A stretch of 64,000 nt of DNA, taken from an uncultured Chitinophagaceae bacterium (lineage in GTDB: Bacteria > Bacteroidota > Bacteroidia > Chitinophagales > Chitinophagaceae). Below, piece after piece: positions 16,744-26,608 of this stretch; positions within the stretch are counted from its first letter, which is position 1; the number at the start of each line of letters is the position of its first letter. The stretch lies in assembly GCA_903895845.1 (NCBI GenBank), contig CAITVK010000062.1, positions 1-64,000 on the forward strand, given 5' to 3'. The notes beneath the pieces were generated by a model. That model worked only from the letters and a program-made list of their open reading frames with translations. It ran no database searches and was not told where the DNA came from. The position numbers and the translations under genes are program-made.

Positions 16744-17958
16744 ATGCAGATAATGAACAAGTTAATACGGGTTATTGCTATGTGTGGCTTGCTCTGCATC
16801 AATTCATCCGGCACAGATGCTCAAGTGGCATCTGTGAAAACACCCGCAAAATTATTGACCACCTGCCACTTTGTACTCCTCTCTGGCGGCATTATTTTAC
16901 TAAGGGCTACAGTCGATGACAAAGATGATTCCCTCACATTCATACTAGACACTGGTTGCGGAGGCATCTCATTCGACTCTGCAACAGTAGAAAGACTCGG
17001 CTTCCTGAAAAAGAAAAGCAATAAAACAATCAAAGGCATCGCTGGAACCCGTAAGATAGATTTCACTTACAACCATCGCTTAAATCTCCCAAAACTCACC
17101 GTAGACAGTCTCAACTTTCACATAAACGACTACGACCTGCTCACTAGCGTTTATGGAGTTAAAATTGACGGCGTCATTGGCTACAGTTTTTTTAAAAGAT
17201 ATATTGTAAGGATAGATTATGACCAACAACAGATTGAAGTTTACAGTAAAGGTACTTTCAAGTATCCCAGTGGCGGTTATCTAATAAGACCCTACCTGTC
17301 CCCTTTGCCCACAAATGAACTGTATCTGAACGACAGCCGCAACATCCTTAGTAGTTTCATTTTCGATACCGGTGCGGGATTAAACATGCTTTTATCCAAT
17401 GACTTCGTAAAAGACAGTGCCCTATTCAAAAAGAGAAGAAAGTTCTTTATCACGCAAGGCGAAGGTATTGGGGGCAAGAAACTGATGAAGCTGTCCATCG
17501 TAAAGCTTGTTCACCTTGGCCCCTACCGCTTTAGGAAAGTCCCGGTATATGTATTCGACGATGTATTTAATGTTACGTCCTACCCATCCTATAGTGGCGT
17601 TATCGGGAATGATTTACTGAGGAGATTTAACCTCACAATCAATTACCCCGAAGGAATCATACACCTCAAACCGAATAAACACTACCTCGATTCCTTTAAC
17701 TATTCCTATACAGGACTTGGTATCTACGAGCTAGATGGAGATGTACGGGTAATGGACATTGTCCCCAATTCACCAGGAGACAAAGCGGGTTTCAAACCAG
17801 GCGATATCATTCTTTCTGTTGATAAACTGGTACTCAAAGAGGTGCAAGCAGTAAAAGTTGCCCTCCAAAACGCAGGAAATACAGTCAATGTCACCATCAT
17901 GCGTGACAAACAATTATTACAGCTAGAGTTGAAAATAAAAAATATCCTCAACCGATAA
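16744..17958 (+). CDS. exported retropepsin-like aspartyl protease with C-terminal PDZ domain
   Basis: A 404-aa protein with a signal peptide (NKLIRVIAMCGLLCINSSGTDA). The start at 16744 was chosen because the longer frame from 16642 adds an unlikely N-terminus. Two aspartyl-protease motifs, FILDTGCGG and FIFDTGAGL, mark two retropepsin-type lobes that can make an active site within one chain. The last 95 residues form a PDZ domain (YTGLGIYE, VPNSPGDKAGFKPGDIILSV). This architecture (aspartyl protease plus PDZ) is frequent in Bacteroidota. The substrate is unknown. It converges on the xylanase gene with only 2 bp between stops. Confidence 0.85.
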   Translation: MQIMNKLIRVIAMCGLLCINSSGTDAQVASVKTPAKLLTTCHFVLLSGGIILLRATVDDKDDSLTFILDTGCGGISFDSATVERLGFLKKKSNKTIKGIAGTRKIDFTYNHRLNLPKLTVDSLNFHINDYDLLTSVYGVKIDGVIGYSFFKRYIVRIDYDQQQIEVYSKGTFKYPSGGYLIRPYLSPLPTNELYLNDSRNILSSFIFDTGAGLNMLLSNDFVKDSALFKKRRKFFITQGEGIGGKKLMKLSIVKLVHLGPYRFRKVPVYVFDDVFNVTSYPSYSGVIGNDLLRRFNLTINYPEGIIHLKPNKHYLDSFNYSYTGLGIYELDGDVRVMDIVPNSPGDKAGFKPGDIILSVDKLVLKEVQAVKVALQNAGNTVNVTIMRDKQLLQLELKIKNILNR

Positions 17959-17960
17959 CC

Positions 17961-19028
17961 CTACTCTTTCAAAGCATCATAAAAATAGCTGTAGCACGCT
18001 TTCTTCCGGTAATTAACATCAAACAACAAGGGCCAGTCTTTTATTTTCTCCCACTTAACAATCCAGCTATCCCCGTCACCAACATTCCAGAAAGTAATCC
18101 CATATTGTTGTTTCTTTGGAACCAGCTTCTTATATTGTTCAACAACAAAAGCAAACTTTCTGCATTGCAAGGCTTTCAGGCTATCAGTATAAATGATGGC
18201 AGTATCCTTTTTCTGATTCACTTTAATATCCAGCTCCGATATATGCACCAATAGTCCCGTGGCAGCCACTTGTTTAATAGCCTCAGCAATCCCCGAATCT
18301 TTGGTATTAATGCCAATATGCATCTGCAATCCCAGCCCATGTATGGGTATGCCCCTCCGTTTAAAATCAGTCACCATAGCCAGTATCGCTTTCAACTTCG
18401 CTGGGTTCGATTCCTGCCCATAATCATTATAAAACAATAAAGCATTCGGGTCTGCCTCATGGGCATATTCAAAAGCACGGGCTATATAATCCTCCCCAAG
18501 ATGATTGCGCCAAAAAGTGATATACCGATGAGGGGCATTAACTGAATCCTGCCTGTAGGTCCCATTATCAAAAAAGGCTTCATTCACCACATCCCACGCC
18601 TCCATTTTGCCTTTATAATGCGTCAATACCGTCCTGATATGGCTTCTCAACAAATTTTCCCACGCAGCAGAATCGCCTTCAAATTCAGACAACCATTTAG
18701 GCACCGATTGATGCCATGCCAAACAATGCCCATGTATTCTTTTGTGGTGCATCTGTGCATACGCAACCAGAAAATCCCCTTTAGCAAAATCATACACCTC
18801 CTTTTGGGGATGCACAGCCCCAAACTTCAATACATTTTCCGACGTAATGCTATTAAACTCTTCCGTAACAACAGATTGATAGCTCGGATTCTTTGCCAAT
18901 AAATCAGGATTGATAGCACAACCCACTTTAAAGGGGGCAAGACTTTGCAATGTTTGTTGCTGTGCCGCTACAACGCCCGCCAACCAAATCAATACCAGGG
19001 CAAAAAGGCTTTTTATTCGATTTATCAT
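17961..19028 (-). CDS. GH10 endo-1,4-beta-xylanase
   Basis: A secreted 355-aa glycoside hydrolase family 10 enzyme that cuts internal xylan bonds. A signal peptide (SLFALVLIWLAGVVAAQ) precedes a single TIM-barrel domain. The catalytic acid/base Glu is in WDVVNEAF and the nucleophile Glu in HISELDIK. GHCLAWHQSVPKW and FWNVGDGDSW complete the substrate groove. GH10 usually has W-G-(L/V)-x-D-x-x-S-W near the end, and here the first residues are NVGDGDSW. No carbohydrate-binding module is attached. No xylan-utilisation genes flank it. Confidence 0.92.
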   Translation of the reverse strand: MINRIKSLFALVLIWLAGVVAAQQQTLQSLAPFKVGCAINPDLLAKNPSYQSVVTEEFNSITSENVLKFGAVHPQKEVYDFAKGDFLVAYAQMHHKRIHGHCLAWHQSVPKWLSEFEGDSAAWENLLRSHIRTVLTHYKGKMEAWDVVNEAFFDNGTYRQDSVNAPHRYITFWRNHLGEDYIARAFEYAHEADPNALLFYNDYGQESNPAKLKAILAMVTDFKRRGIPIHGLGLQMHIGINTKDSGIAEAIKQVAATGLLVHISELDIKVNQKKDTAIIYTDSLKALQCRKFAFVVEQYKKLVPKKQQYGITFWNVGDGDSWIVKWEKIKDWPLLFDVNYRKKACYSYFYDALKE

Positions 19029-19203
19029 CCTATATTTTTTTAAAACTTATTTATTTAGAGGGAGAAGCTGTTTGAGTTAATTGTTTAGATTGATTCATAC
19101 ATCTAAACCTATTTTAGAACGAGACACAATTCGATGTTATTCTAATCATTTACACACTTTAGTGGACATTACCACCTATACTTTGATCCTTACAACTTAT
19201 TAC

Positions 19204-21084
19204 TTAATTAAAACTTACGAAATCTGGACGCACGATGTATCGGCTATTGTAGGTAAAGAGTAGATTGGTTGAAATGTTAATACCAAATGGGCTCATGGTA
19301 CCTACTGTTCTTGGAAAATAAAAGAATCTTAATTCTATCGTTCCAAATACAAGATTCTCATTTCTGGTTCTTACGCCAAATCCACTGCCAATATAACCAT
19401 CAATCGTGCTGCCAAAACTGTTGTTCCCATTTTCATAATCGGTCTTTAGAAAACTTAAGTTGGAAAAGACAAAAGGGGCAAAGCTGAATCCTGCCAGCCG
19501 CCAGGTATTGTAAAGAACAGACTCGCAGTTGATGGTTGCTCTTGTAGTAGACTGAGTGGAGGAGTCTCCAGAAAATTGGGGAATACCATACGTACTATTC
19601 AAGACAAGCGGTGCATCTAAGCGCCGATTAAATTGGTGTACAACACTGCCGCTTAAAAAGTGTCTTGAATACCACTTACTATTTCCTAGTTTTCTAAGCT
19701 TCGTAAAAGTCTCAAGTTGAAACAGGGTACTAAAGTCTTCCAATCTTTTATTATTTAAGTATCCGCCTATTTTGACTGAATAGTCGAAATAGTTTTTGCC
19801 TTCGGTAAAGTAATTGTCTTCAATGTTGATGCCAGCATAAGGTCGCTGAACACGTTCCTTATCTGTCCATCCGCCAATAAAAGAAATATTGTATCCCTCG
19901 GGAACATCCTCATTACGCCCGAAACCATAAATGAAGTTAGAGTGATAGTATTCTTGTTTAAAGAATGTATAAGCGCCCAAAATGCTTCTTATGTTCGCAT
20001 ATTGGGGATTGTAAACTGATTTGTATTTGTCAGGAATATTTATAAATTCTCTATCACTAAGTCTTAATGCCAGGAAGTGTTTTACCTTTCGTAACACCTG
20101 TTCATGTCTTGAATTCTTTCCACTTATGTTATAACCAGCCCAACCATCGTAGTTTGTATAGTCATATTGGTTGTCTGATCTAAATAAAGAATCGGAATTG
20201 TATTGGTTCGTATTAAAGTGCTTTGAAAATTCCGCAGCACCTGTCCAGGAGTAATAAGGACTTACAAGAGGTAGACTTACACGTGCAGATAAATAGGTTT
20301 CTGCTCTTTTGCCATCGCTATAGTCACTTGCAACGGTTTGATAACCAAGGGATAGGTTGGCGAAAGAACCTCCTATATTTCTTTTCAGATATTGAATCCC
20401 TCCTCCGTAATTTTTATTTCTGAATGGGTCATACAAGTTTTGGATTGTCAATTGCTGACCGGTACCCATTATATTGTTGTCTCTCAACTCTACAAAAAGT
20501 GCTTTGTTGGAGAGATCGGATACTGCCGAAAGAGAGAATACGTCTTTATAAAACACCCGAACATCAACTTCATCAGGTCTATGAGGTACTTGTACAACTT
20601 CTATCCTTGCATCTTGCAGATAAGATAGACTACGTAAATACCTCACATTCTCCGCAATTGTATTAGGACTAAGCAAATCACCTTCCTTAAAGAAAAGGTT
20701 ATGTTCAATTAATTTTTCTTTTGTTGGCTTATGAATACTGTTTGCTGCATTTACCAAAAAGTTCTTGAATACTTTGCTGGTATCATTTACCGAAATACCA
20801 AAACTTACATCATGTATCAAGACTTTTCTGATGGTCTTTCCTTTAAACTTAGCATATTCATTTACGTTTTTTGTTGCAGGCAAACTACCTTGACTCAATG
20901 GTGCATTCCCTGCAAAAGCCTTCCCGATGCGACCCCATAGTCCAGGCTTCTTTGCAAGAAAAAAAGTATCTTGTGGAGTATGTGTTGGATGCGGCTTCTT
21001 TTGTGCAAAAGCTTTGTTCGTATCAACAAAGCAAAGGGCATTACTCAAAATAAGAATAAGTAAGTAATACCTGGATCTATACAT
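19204..21084 (-). CDS. outer-membrane beta-barrel protein with POTRA-like domain (BamA/D15 family-like)
   Basis: A 626-aa protein with a signal peptide. The start at 21084 (MYRSRYYLLILILSN) is preferred over 21105. Residues about 80-200 resemble a POTRA segment: VLIHDVSFGISVNDTSK, then NTIAENVRYLRSLSYLQDARIEV, a pattern shared with BamA/TamA-type proteins that insert or translocate outer-membrane polypeptides. The remaining about 430 residues alternate aromatic/Gly strands typical of a 16-strand barrel and end in RPDFVSFN. The length is shorter than BamA, so it is probably an accessory member of the family. It is transcribed alone, upstream of the xylanase gene. Confidence 0.7.
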   Translation of the reverse strand: MYRSRYYLLILILSNALCFVDTNKAFAQKKPHPTHTPQDTFFLAKKPGLWGRIGKAFAGNAPLSQGSLPATKNVNEYAKFKGKTIRKVLIHDVSFGISVNDTSKVFKNFLVNAANSIHKPTKEKLIEHNLFFKEGDLLSPNTIAENVRYLRSLSYLQDARIEVVQVPHRPDEVDVRVFYKDVFSLSAVSDLSNKALFVELRDNNIMGTGQQLTIQNLYDPFRNKNYGGGIQYLKRNIGGSFANLSLGYQTVASDYSDGKRAETYLSARVSLPLVSPYYSWTGAAEFSKHFNTNQYNSDSLFRSDNQYDYTNYDGWAGYNISGKNSRHEQVLRKVKHFLALRLSDREFINIPDKYKSVYNPQYANIRSILGAYTFFKQEYYHSNFIYGFGRNEDVPEGYNISFIGGWTDKERVQRPYAGINIEDNYFTEGKNYFDYSVKIGGYLNNKRLEDFSTLFQLETFTKLRKLGNSKWYSRHFLSGSVVHQFNRRLDAPLVLNSTYGIPQFSGDSSTQSTTRATINCESVLYNTWRLAGFSFAPFVFSNLSFLKTDYENGNNSFGSTIDGYIGSGFGVRTRNENLVFGTIELRFFYFPRTVGTMSPFGINISTNLLFTYNSRYIVRPDFVSFN

Positions 21085-21145
21085 AATGCAACCGATTGAA
21101 TACAAAGATTAATTAAGTGTATAGGACTACAGTTTGCTGAATGAT

Positions 21146-21925
21146 TTATGTAATGTTGATTGTGCCTTTAAAAACAAAAGTAGCAGGGCCGCAAAGCCAG
21201 ATATTGTTGAATGTAGTATCTGATAACTTTTCATATTCTACAGCTAAGTTACCTCCCAATGTAGTTACTTCTATCCGATTGAAACCTAATCCGTCCTGAG
21301 CAAAGAACAAGGCAGAAGCCGTTACCCCTGTTCCACAACTAAGGGTTTCATTTTCAACGCCTCTTTCATAGGTACGAACCCTGATCAAGTCCTCGTCAAG
21401 CCTTTCTACAAAATTCACATTGATGCCTTCTTCCTTAAATTCATCACTATACCTGATTGCTCGCCCTTCTTCAAATACGTTCAACTCTTGCACATCGTTT
21501 GTCGGCTTCACATAATGTGGGCTGCCTGTATTTACGATGTACGAATCTTTGTCTACAACAACTTCTGTTACATCTTTCATCTTAAGATTAATCCATCCTT
21601 CGCTAAAGTAGGCGTCGTGTTCGCCATCGGTAGCAATGAATTTATATTTATCTCTTTTAATGCCTCTGTCAAATGCAAACTGAACTAAGCAACGTCCGCC
21701 ATTGCCACACATACTGCCTTCGTTGCCATCCGCATTGTAGTAAACCATTTCAAAGTCATATTCACTACTTGTATTCAGCAACATCAACCCATCCGACCCA
21801 ATTCCAAACTTTCTATCGCATAAAGCCTTTACTTGTTCGGTGGTCAAACTGATGTTTCCATCCCTGTTATCCATTATTACGAAGTCATTTCCTGTCCCCT
21901 GATATTTATAAAATGTAAGTTCCAT
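21146..21925 (-). CDS. dapF: diaminopimelate epimerase
   Basis: Interconverts LL- and meso-diaminopimelate for peptidoglycan and lysine synthesis. The ATG at 21925 (MELTFYKYQGTGNDF) gives 259 aa. A TTG-initiated frame from 21937 adds four residues. Both catalytic cysteines are present: CGNGGRC and SCGTGVTA. Other family segments are GTGNDFVIMDN, SDGLMLL, NTGSPHYV and the RVRTYERGVENETL segment. It lies 29 bp downstream of the nucleoside phosphorylase gene on the same strand. Confidence 0.96.
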   Translation of the reverse strand: MELTFYKYQGTGNDFVIMDNRDGNISLTTEQVKALCDRKFGIGSDGLMLLNTSSEYDFEMVYYNADGNEGSMCGNGGRCLVQFAFDRGIKRDKYKFIATDGEHDAYFSEGWINLKMKDVTEVVVDKDSYIVNTGSPHYVKPTNDVQELNVFEEGRAIRYSDEFKEEGINVNFVERLDEDLIRVRTYERGVENETLSCGTGVTASALFFAQDGLGFNRIEVTTLGGNLAVEYEKLSDTTFNNIWLCGPATFVFKGTINIT

Positions 21926-21954
21926 CTCAATTGTCAATTACTAGTTTTCAAATA

Positions 21955-22827
21955 CTAAATCCCTTCAATTATTCCCAATCCTTTTTGTATCAAAGCCTCT
22001 ACTGCTGCAACGCCATCTTTACTGAACTGCTTACTTACCCTGTTGGCTACAATCGCATTCAGGCTGAGGCATTGGTGACCCAATATCTTACTCATTCCGT
22101 AGATAGCACTTGTTTCCATTTCGAAGTTGCTGATAAACCGGTTGCCAAATCTAAAAGTAGTCAGTTGATCTATCAAATTTGGATTGGCTAGTTTCATCCG
22201 CAATACCCTTCCTTGTGGGCCATAGAAGCCAGGGCAAGTAACGGTGATGCCATGATGAAAACCATCAACAAAATGTTTTAATATCGCAGCACTTGCAGTG
22301 GCAATATATGGCGTTACGGTTCCGCTTAGTTGCGTATGCACCATAAAGTCGTTGTACAATTGTTGCTCCTCATCGTTGTTTTCAAAGCGGTAGAAGTGCA
22401 ATAGATTATCCAGTCCAAGTCCGTGTGTGCCAGCTACAAAACTATCCACGGGTATTTCTCTTTGCAAAGAACCAGAAGTGCCTAGCCTTATAAACGTAAG
22501 CTGTGTGAGATTTGGTTTTATGGTACGGGTGTTGAAATCGATGTTTGCCAAAGCATCCAGCTCATTTAGTACTATGTCTATATTGTCCGGGCCAATACCT
22601 GTAGAGATAGCGGTTATTCTCTTTTTACCTACATAGCCAGTATGCGCAACAAACTCACGATGCTCTTGCTTTACCTCAACTTTATCAAAATATTTACTTA
22701 TTTCTTTTACACGACCTGGATCACCAACGGTGATAATCGTATTTGCCATTTCCTCAGGACGTAAATCTATATGATATATTGCGCCTCTTTTGTTGATAAT
22801 CAGTTCACTTTCCTCTATTCGGTGCAT
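21955..22827 (-). CDS. nucleoside phosphorylase (uridine phosphorylase-like)
   Basis: A 290-aa PNP/UDP-family enzyme for nucleoside salvage. Visible motifs are the N-terminal phosphate-binding TVGDPGRV, STGIGPDNIDIVLNEL, RLGTSGSLQ and the ribose/base region NFEMETSAIYG, where the Glu before Met-Glu-Thr binds ribose. The overall pattern is closest to uridine phosphorylases, but base specificity cannot be fixed from motifs. It forms a two-gene unit with dapF, with no obvious functional connection. Confidence 0.85.
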   Translation of the reverse strand: MHRIEESELIINKRGAIYHIDLRPEEMANTIITVGDPGRVKEISKYFDKVEVKQEHREFVAHTGYVGKKRITAISTGIGPDNIDIVLNELDALANIDFNTRTIKPNLTQLTFIRLGTSGSLQREIPVDSFVAGTHGLGLDNLLHFYRFENNDEEQQLYNDFMVHTQLSGTVTPYIATASAAILKHFVDGFHHGITVTCPGFYGPQGRVLRMKLANPNLIDQLTTFRFGNRFISNFEMETSAIYGMSKILGHQCLSLNAIVANRVSKQFSKDGVAAVEALIQKGLGIIEGI

Positions 22828-22901
22828 AAAAATTAATTTTTTTCAAATTTAAGGGATGATGTATCAACTTGAAACGTTATTTTCGCAGCCTTAACAAAAA
22901 A

Positions 22902-22972
22902 GGTTCTGTGGCCGAGTGGCTAGGCAGAGCTCTGCAAAAGCTCCTACAGCGGTTCGAATCCGCTCGGAACCT
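22902..22972 (+). tRNA. tRNA-Cys (GCA)
   Basis: The acceptor stem GGTTCTG/CGGAACC, the anticodon stem GAGCT/AGCTC around CTGCAAA (anticodon GCA) and the T-arm GCGG-TTCGAAT-CCGC are all present. It is 71 nt with no encoded CCA. Confidence 0.95.
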
Positions 22973-22976
22973 CTTC

Positions 22977-23006
22977 AAAAGGGACTCAGTACGAGTCCCT
23001 TTTTTG
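22977..23006 (+). terminator. tRNA-Cys terminator
   Basis: GGGACTC (22981-22987) and GAGTCCC (22993-22999) form a perfect stem over AGTAC, followed by six T. Confidence 0.85.
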
Positions 23007-23310
23007 TTTGTCAGAAGTATTGTAAGCACTGATATTTAGATTAAACTCTCGCCACAAAGCCTCAAAGCAGCTCAAATAAAAAAGGAGGTTATAGATTAAT
23101 CAGAAGAAAGAATATTTGCTTTGATAATCCCTTTGTGTTCTTAAAGTGCAGTGTTTTACCTCAAACTACCAAAGTTATTCGTGTTTTCTTGGCGAGGAGG
23201 CTTTGCTTAGTTTGCGGTTATTTCTTTTCTTTAAACAAAATAACACTAGGTTATTAAGTGTCTGTCTGCTTCTGGTTAAATTATTCGTCCAAAACAATAA
23301 CTTCGTCTTT
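23007..23310 (+). other. non-coding gap with one degraded repeat arm
   Basis: CGCCACAAAGCCTCAAAG near 23043-23060 is a single arm of the GCCACAAAGAC hairpin family. A diverged opposite arm (CCTTTGTGTTC) lies near 23130. The open frame that runs from 23146 into the mannosidase gene looks like upstream untranslated DNA, not protein. Confidence 0.5.
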
Positions 23311-25824
23311 ATGAAAAAGCTATTGTCCTCTCTGATATTCTTGTTGTATGCTACTATCTGTCTTGCACAGTTTCAGACGCTTACTTCCAACTGGCAGTTT
23401 AGGAAGGCGGGTGATACAACAGAATGGATGCCTGCCACTGTGCCGGGAACAGTGCATACTGATCTGTTGAAGAATAATAAAATTCCGGACCCTTTCTATC
23501 GTGATAATGAAAGCAAAGTGCAATGGGTGGATCGGGAAGATTGGGAATACAAGACAAGCTTTGATGTGGATACGGTTACGTTGCAACAGCCCAATGAAAA
23601 TGCCGAACTGGTATTTGAAGGACTAGATACTTATGCCGATGTTTATCTGAATGGAACAAAGATTCTGGAGGCAAATAATATGTTCCGGACGTGGAAGGTG
23701 GATGTAAGGCAATGGTTGCATCATACCAATTACCTGTACATCCGGTTTTTCTCTGCGCAGAATAAAATAGAAGATCTTGCCCAAAAAGATGCGCCTTTTG
23801 TATGGCCTACCATCGATTATCCAAGAATGTATGTACGCAAAGCGCAGTATAGCTTTGGTTGGGATTGGGGACCCAAGTTCACCACTTGTGGGGTGTGGAA
23901 GAAAATCTATTTTCATAGTTGGGAAGACGTCAAGTTGATGGATGTTCATTTTGTTACCACCTCCTTGACTGATAAGTTGGCAACAGTGAAAGCAACTTAT
24001 CAGTTTCAATCAGATGGAACTAATAACGTTTACATCCATTTGAAGGATATGTCAGATAAGCCCTCTTTTTCTGCAAATAAGGGAGTTAAGCTAAAGGCGG
24101 GATTCAATGAAGTGACTATGGATTTTATTGTTACCAATCCCAAAAAGTGGTGGACATATCAACTCGGAAAACCATACTTATATAATACAATGTCGGTTAT
24201 AAACTATGGACTTGACGGAATGCTAGTAGATGATACAAAGCTTGGTCTGCGAACCATCGAACTTGTTCAGGAGAAAGACAATGTGGGGCAGAGTTTTTAT
24301 TTTAAACTGAATGGCATCCCTGTCTATATGAAAGGTGCCGACTTTATCCCTTGTGATGCCTTCTTGCCTCGTATCACAAAGGAAGTTTACCGCAAGCAGA
24401 TTGCCAATGCCAAGGAAGCCAATATGAATATGTTGCGTGTGTGGGGCGGCGGCATCTATGAGAGTGATGATTTCTATAATCTATGCGATGAAGAAGGTAT
24501 ACTGGTATGGCAGGACATGGCTTTTGCTTGTGCCATTTATCCTGATGACGAGGCTTTTTTGAAGAATGTGCAAGCCGAATTGGCTGATAATATCACTCGT
24601 TTGCGCAACCATCCCTCATTGGCTTTTTATTGCGGGAACAACGAGATAAATGAAGGCTGGAACAATTGGGGCTGGAAGGATAAGTTTGTAAAGAATCCAC
24701 AGGATGAAGAGCGGATAAATAAGGCGTACCAGCAATTATTCACCCAAGTGATTCCTGCTACCATTGCCGAGTACGATAAAAGCAGAAGCTATATCCCCAC
24801 TTCACCATTATTTGGCTGGACGCATAATGAGAGTATTACCGACGGTGACTCGCATTATTGGGGGATGTGGGGCAACAAAGAACCCGCAGAAACTTTTCAT
24901 GAGAAAACCGGACGCTTTGTGAGTGAATATGGGATGCAGTCCATGCCCGAACTCTCTACTGTAGAAAAATATGCCTTGCCCGACGATTACGACACCACTT
25001 CTGCCACCATGCGCACCCATCAGAAGCATCCAAAAGGCTATCCTTTGTTGCAGCATTACCTCAATTTGTATATGCCGCAGCCCAAGAGTTTTCCCGACTA
25101 TATCTACGCTACCCAATGTATGCAGCACTATGCTTTTAGCACCGCCATCCAGATTCAGCGGAGCAAAATGCCAACCAATATGGGTACTTTGTATTGGCAA
25201 TTGAATGACTGTTGGCCTGTGGCTAGTTGGGCAACGGTGGACTGCTATAATAACTGGAAAGCGGCTATGTATGGTATAAAAGATGCTTATGCGGATGTGC
25301 TGATTACACTGGATTCTACCGATAACAATAACTGGAAAGTGAACATCACCAACGATTTGCCAAAGGGCATTCCGGGTGTGTTGCGGGTGAGTGTCCACGA
25401 TTTCTCAGGTAAGGAATATGATCAAATAAACATCCCTTTGACGGCTGCCAAACAGACCACCACCATTGTAGAAATAGGTAATTGGATGAGTAAGCGCACC
25501 GAAACAAATGGCTTGTATGCCAAGGCCAGTTTTGTGAGTGGTGGTAAAACGATTGCGGCCAATCATTTTACTTTTTGCAAGCCCAACTACCTCAAACTGT
25601 ATAAGCCTTCTATACAGATTCAGCCCGTGGGCAATACCAGCTTCTATATCACCAGTAATGCTTTTGCCAAGTATACTCAGTTGACTATTGCAGGCAAGCA
25701 AGTACACTTTAGTGACAATTATTTTGATTTATTACCCAACGAAAAGAAACTGATTACCCTTGATACACCCGTAGATGATTTGACAAAGAAGGTGGTAGTG
25801 AAGACGTTGGCGGATTTGTTTTAA
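23311..25824 (+). CDS. GH2 family beta-mannosidase, exported
   Basis: An 837-aa protein with signal peptide MKKLLSSLIFLLYATICLAQ, which fixes the start at 23311. The jelly-roll N-terminal domain has NWQFRKAGD...MPATVPGTVHTDLL and WVDREDWEYKTSF. The central TIM barrel has the acid/base Glu in CGNNEINEGW, preceded by RVWGGGIYE, and the nucleophile Glu in FVSEYGMQS. The WQLNDCWPVASW segment is typical of GH2 mannosidases rather than galactosidases. It releases terminal beta-mannose from mannan or glycan oligosaccharides in the periplasm. It appears monocistronic and follows tRNA-Cys. Confidence 0.93.
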   Translation: MKKLLSSLIFLLYATICLAQFQTLTSNWQFRKAGDTTEWMPATVPGTVHTDLLKNNKIPDPFYRDNESKVQWVDREDWEYKTSFDVDTVTLQQPNENAELVFEGLDTYADVYLNGTKILEANNMFRTWKVDVRQWLHHTNYLYIRFFSAQNKIEDLAQKDAPFVWPTIDYPRMYVRKAQYSFGWDWGPKFTTCGVWKKIYFHSWEDVKLMDVHFVTTSLTDKLATVKATYQFQSDGTNNVYIHLKDMSDKPSFSANKGVKLKAGFNEVTMDFIVTNPKKWWTYQLGKPYLYNTMSVINYGLDGMLVDDTKLGLRTIELVQEKDNVGQSFYFKLNGIPVYMKGADFIPCDAFLPRITKEVYRKQIANAKEANMNMLRVWGGGIYESDDFYNLCDEEGILVWQDMAFACAIYPDDEAFLKNVQAELADNITRLRNHPSLAFYCGNNEINEGWNNWGWKDKFVKNPQDEERINKAYQQLFTQVIPATIAEYDKSRSYIPTSPLFGWTHNESITDGDSHYWGMWGNKEPAETFHEKTGRFVSEYGMQSMPELSTVEKYALPDDYDTTSATMRTHQKHPKGYPLLQHYLNLYMPQPKSFPDYIYATQCMQHYAFSTAIQIQRSKMPTNMGTLYWQLNDCWPVASWATVDCYNNWKAAMYGIKDAYADVLITLDSTDNNNWKVNITNDLPKGIPGVLRVSVHDFSGKEYDQINIPLTAAKQTTTIVEIGNWMSKRTETNGLYAKASFVSGGKTIAANHFTFCKPNYLKLYKPSIQIQPVGNTSFYITSNAFAKYTQLTIAGKQVHFSDNYFDLLPNEKKLITLDTPVDDLTKKVVVKTLADLF

Positions 25825-26608
25825 AAGTTAGAAGCCTTGGGAAGTAATAGTAGAATTGTTATTTATAGGTTGCATACTGATCTCTGTTAGATTTTTCCTA
25901 TCGTAGAGCCTGCGCGAAGAGCGGAGCAAGATTCCAAAGCAAATAATCATCAAGAATTTCGTGTGTAAAAAGTAAAAAGTAGCTGAAAATGGACGGATAT
26001 AGGTGCCTCTAAATTTAGAGGGCAATGAATTCTTGCGAATTTAGGCCTCAGTGGAATTAGAACCCCATAAATCCTTACGGATTCATGTCCTCCCATTTTT
26101 AGAACGCCTTATATTCTTACGGATTTGAGTGTCTCTAAATTTAGAGGGTGATGAATTCGTACGGATTTAGGTGTCTCTAAATTTAGAGGGTCATATATTC
26201 TTACGGATTCATCACGTACTAAAAAAAATATGCCTTGTTTCCTTCCAAATTTAAGTGTCTGCGGAGTAGGATGGGTGTAAAGTCATTCAGTTTAGGTTCA
26301 TTTTCAAAATGTCACTGCTTATTTCATCCCCGTATTTATACGGGGTTTTGTGTTTTTATATTTATTATTAGGAATATATGGCATCTTTGAAAAGGGAGAG
26401 GTAGAGGTAGTGTTGGGTGAGGATATGCTGATTGGAAAAAAGTTATTAATAAATAAAAATTTAAGCGAAGCCAGACGGCACGCGTGCGGAAGCTCTTTAG
26501 ATTGTAGAGGATGACTTATACCAGCTGATGTGAAATTTTATAAGGGAAGGGCTTGCGCCATTGCAGTAGGGGATTGTTAGTTAGTTCAAACTCGTGAAAT
26601 ATCAAGAT
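25825..26608. other. repeat-rich non-coding region
   Basis: No gene is recognised. The region holds the 42-bp tandem array (26003-26212) and, near 26466-26494, a hairpin GGCACGCGTGC flanked on the minus strand by TGGCTTCGCTTAA. The latter is a member of the hairpin family seen at 26947 and 50-51 kb. Confidence 0.5.
26003..26212. repeat. 42-bp tandem repeat array, five units
   Basis: Five exact-length 42-bp units start at 26003, 26045, 26087, 26129 and 26171. Units 1, 4 and 5 contain the 14-bp perfect palindrome CTCTAAATTTAGAG. All units end near TTACGGATTTAG or a variant. Units 2 and 3 are diverged. Each unit divides into two 21-bp halves of similar design. Confidence 0.9.

Noticed and set aside
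23146-23310. 55-codon N-terminal extension of the beta-mannosidase
   Set aside because: A signal peptide begins exactly at the ATG at 23311. The upstream part is unlike protein and holds a repeat arm.
24808-25398. 196-codon minus-strand frame within the beta-mannosidase gene
   Set aside because: It lies opposite the catalytic domain of a clear GH2 enzyme. Codon constraints of the sense strand explain it.
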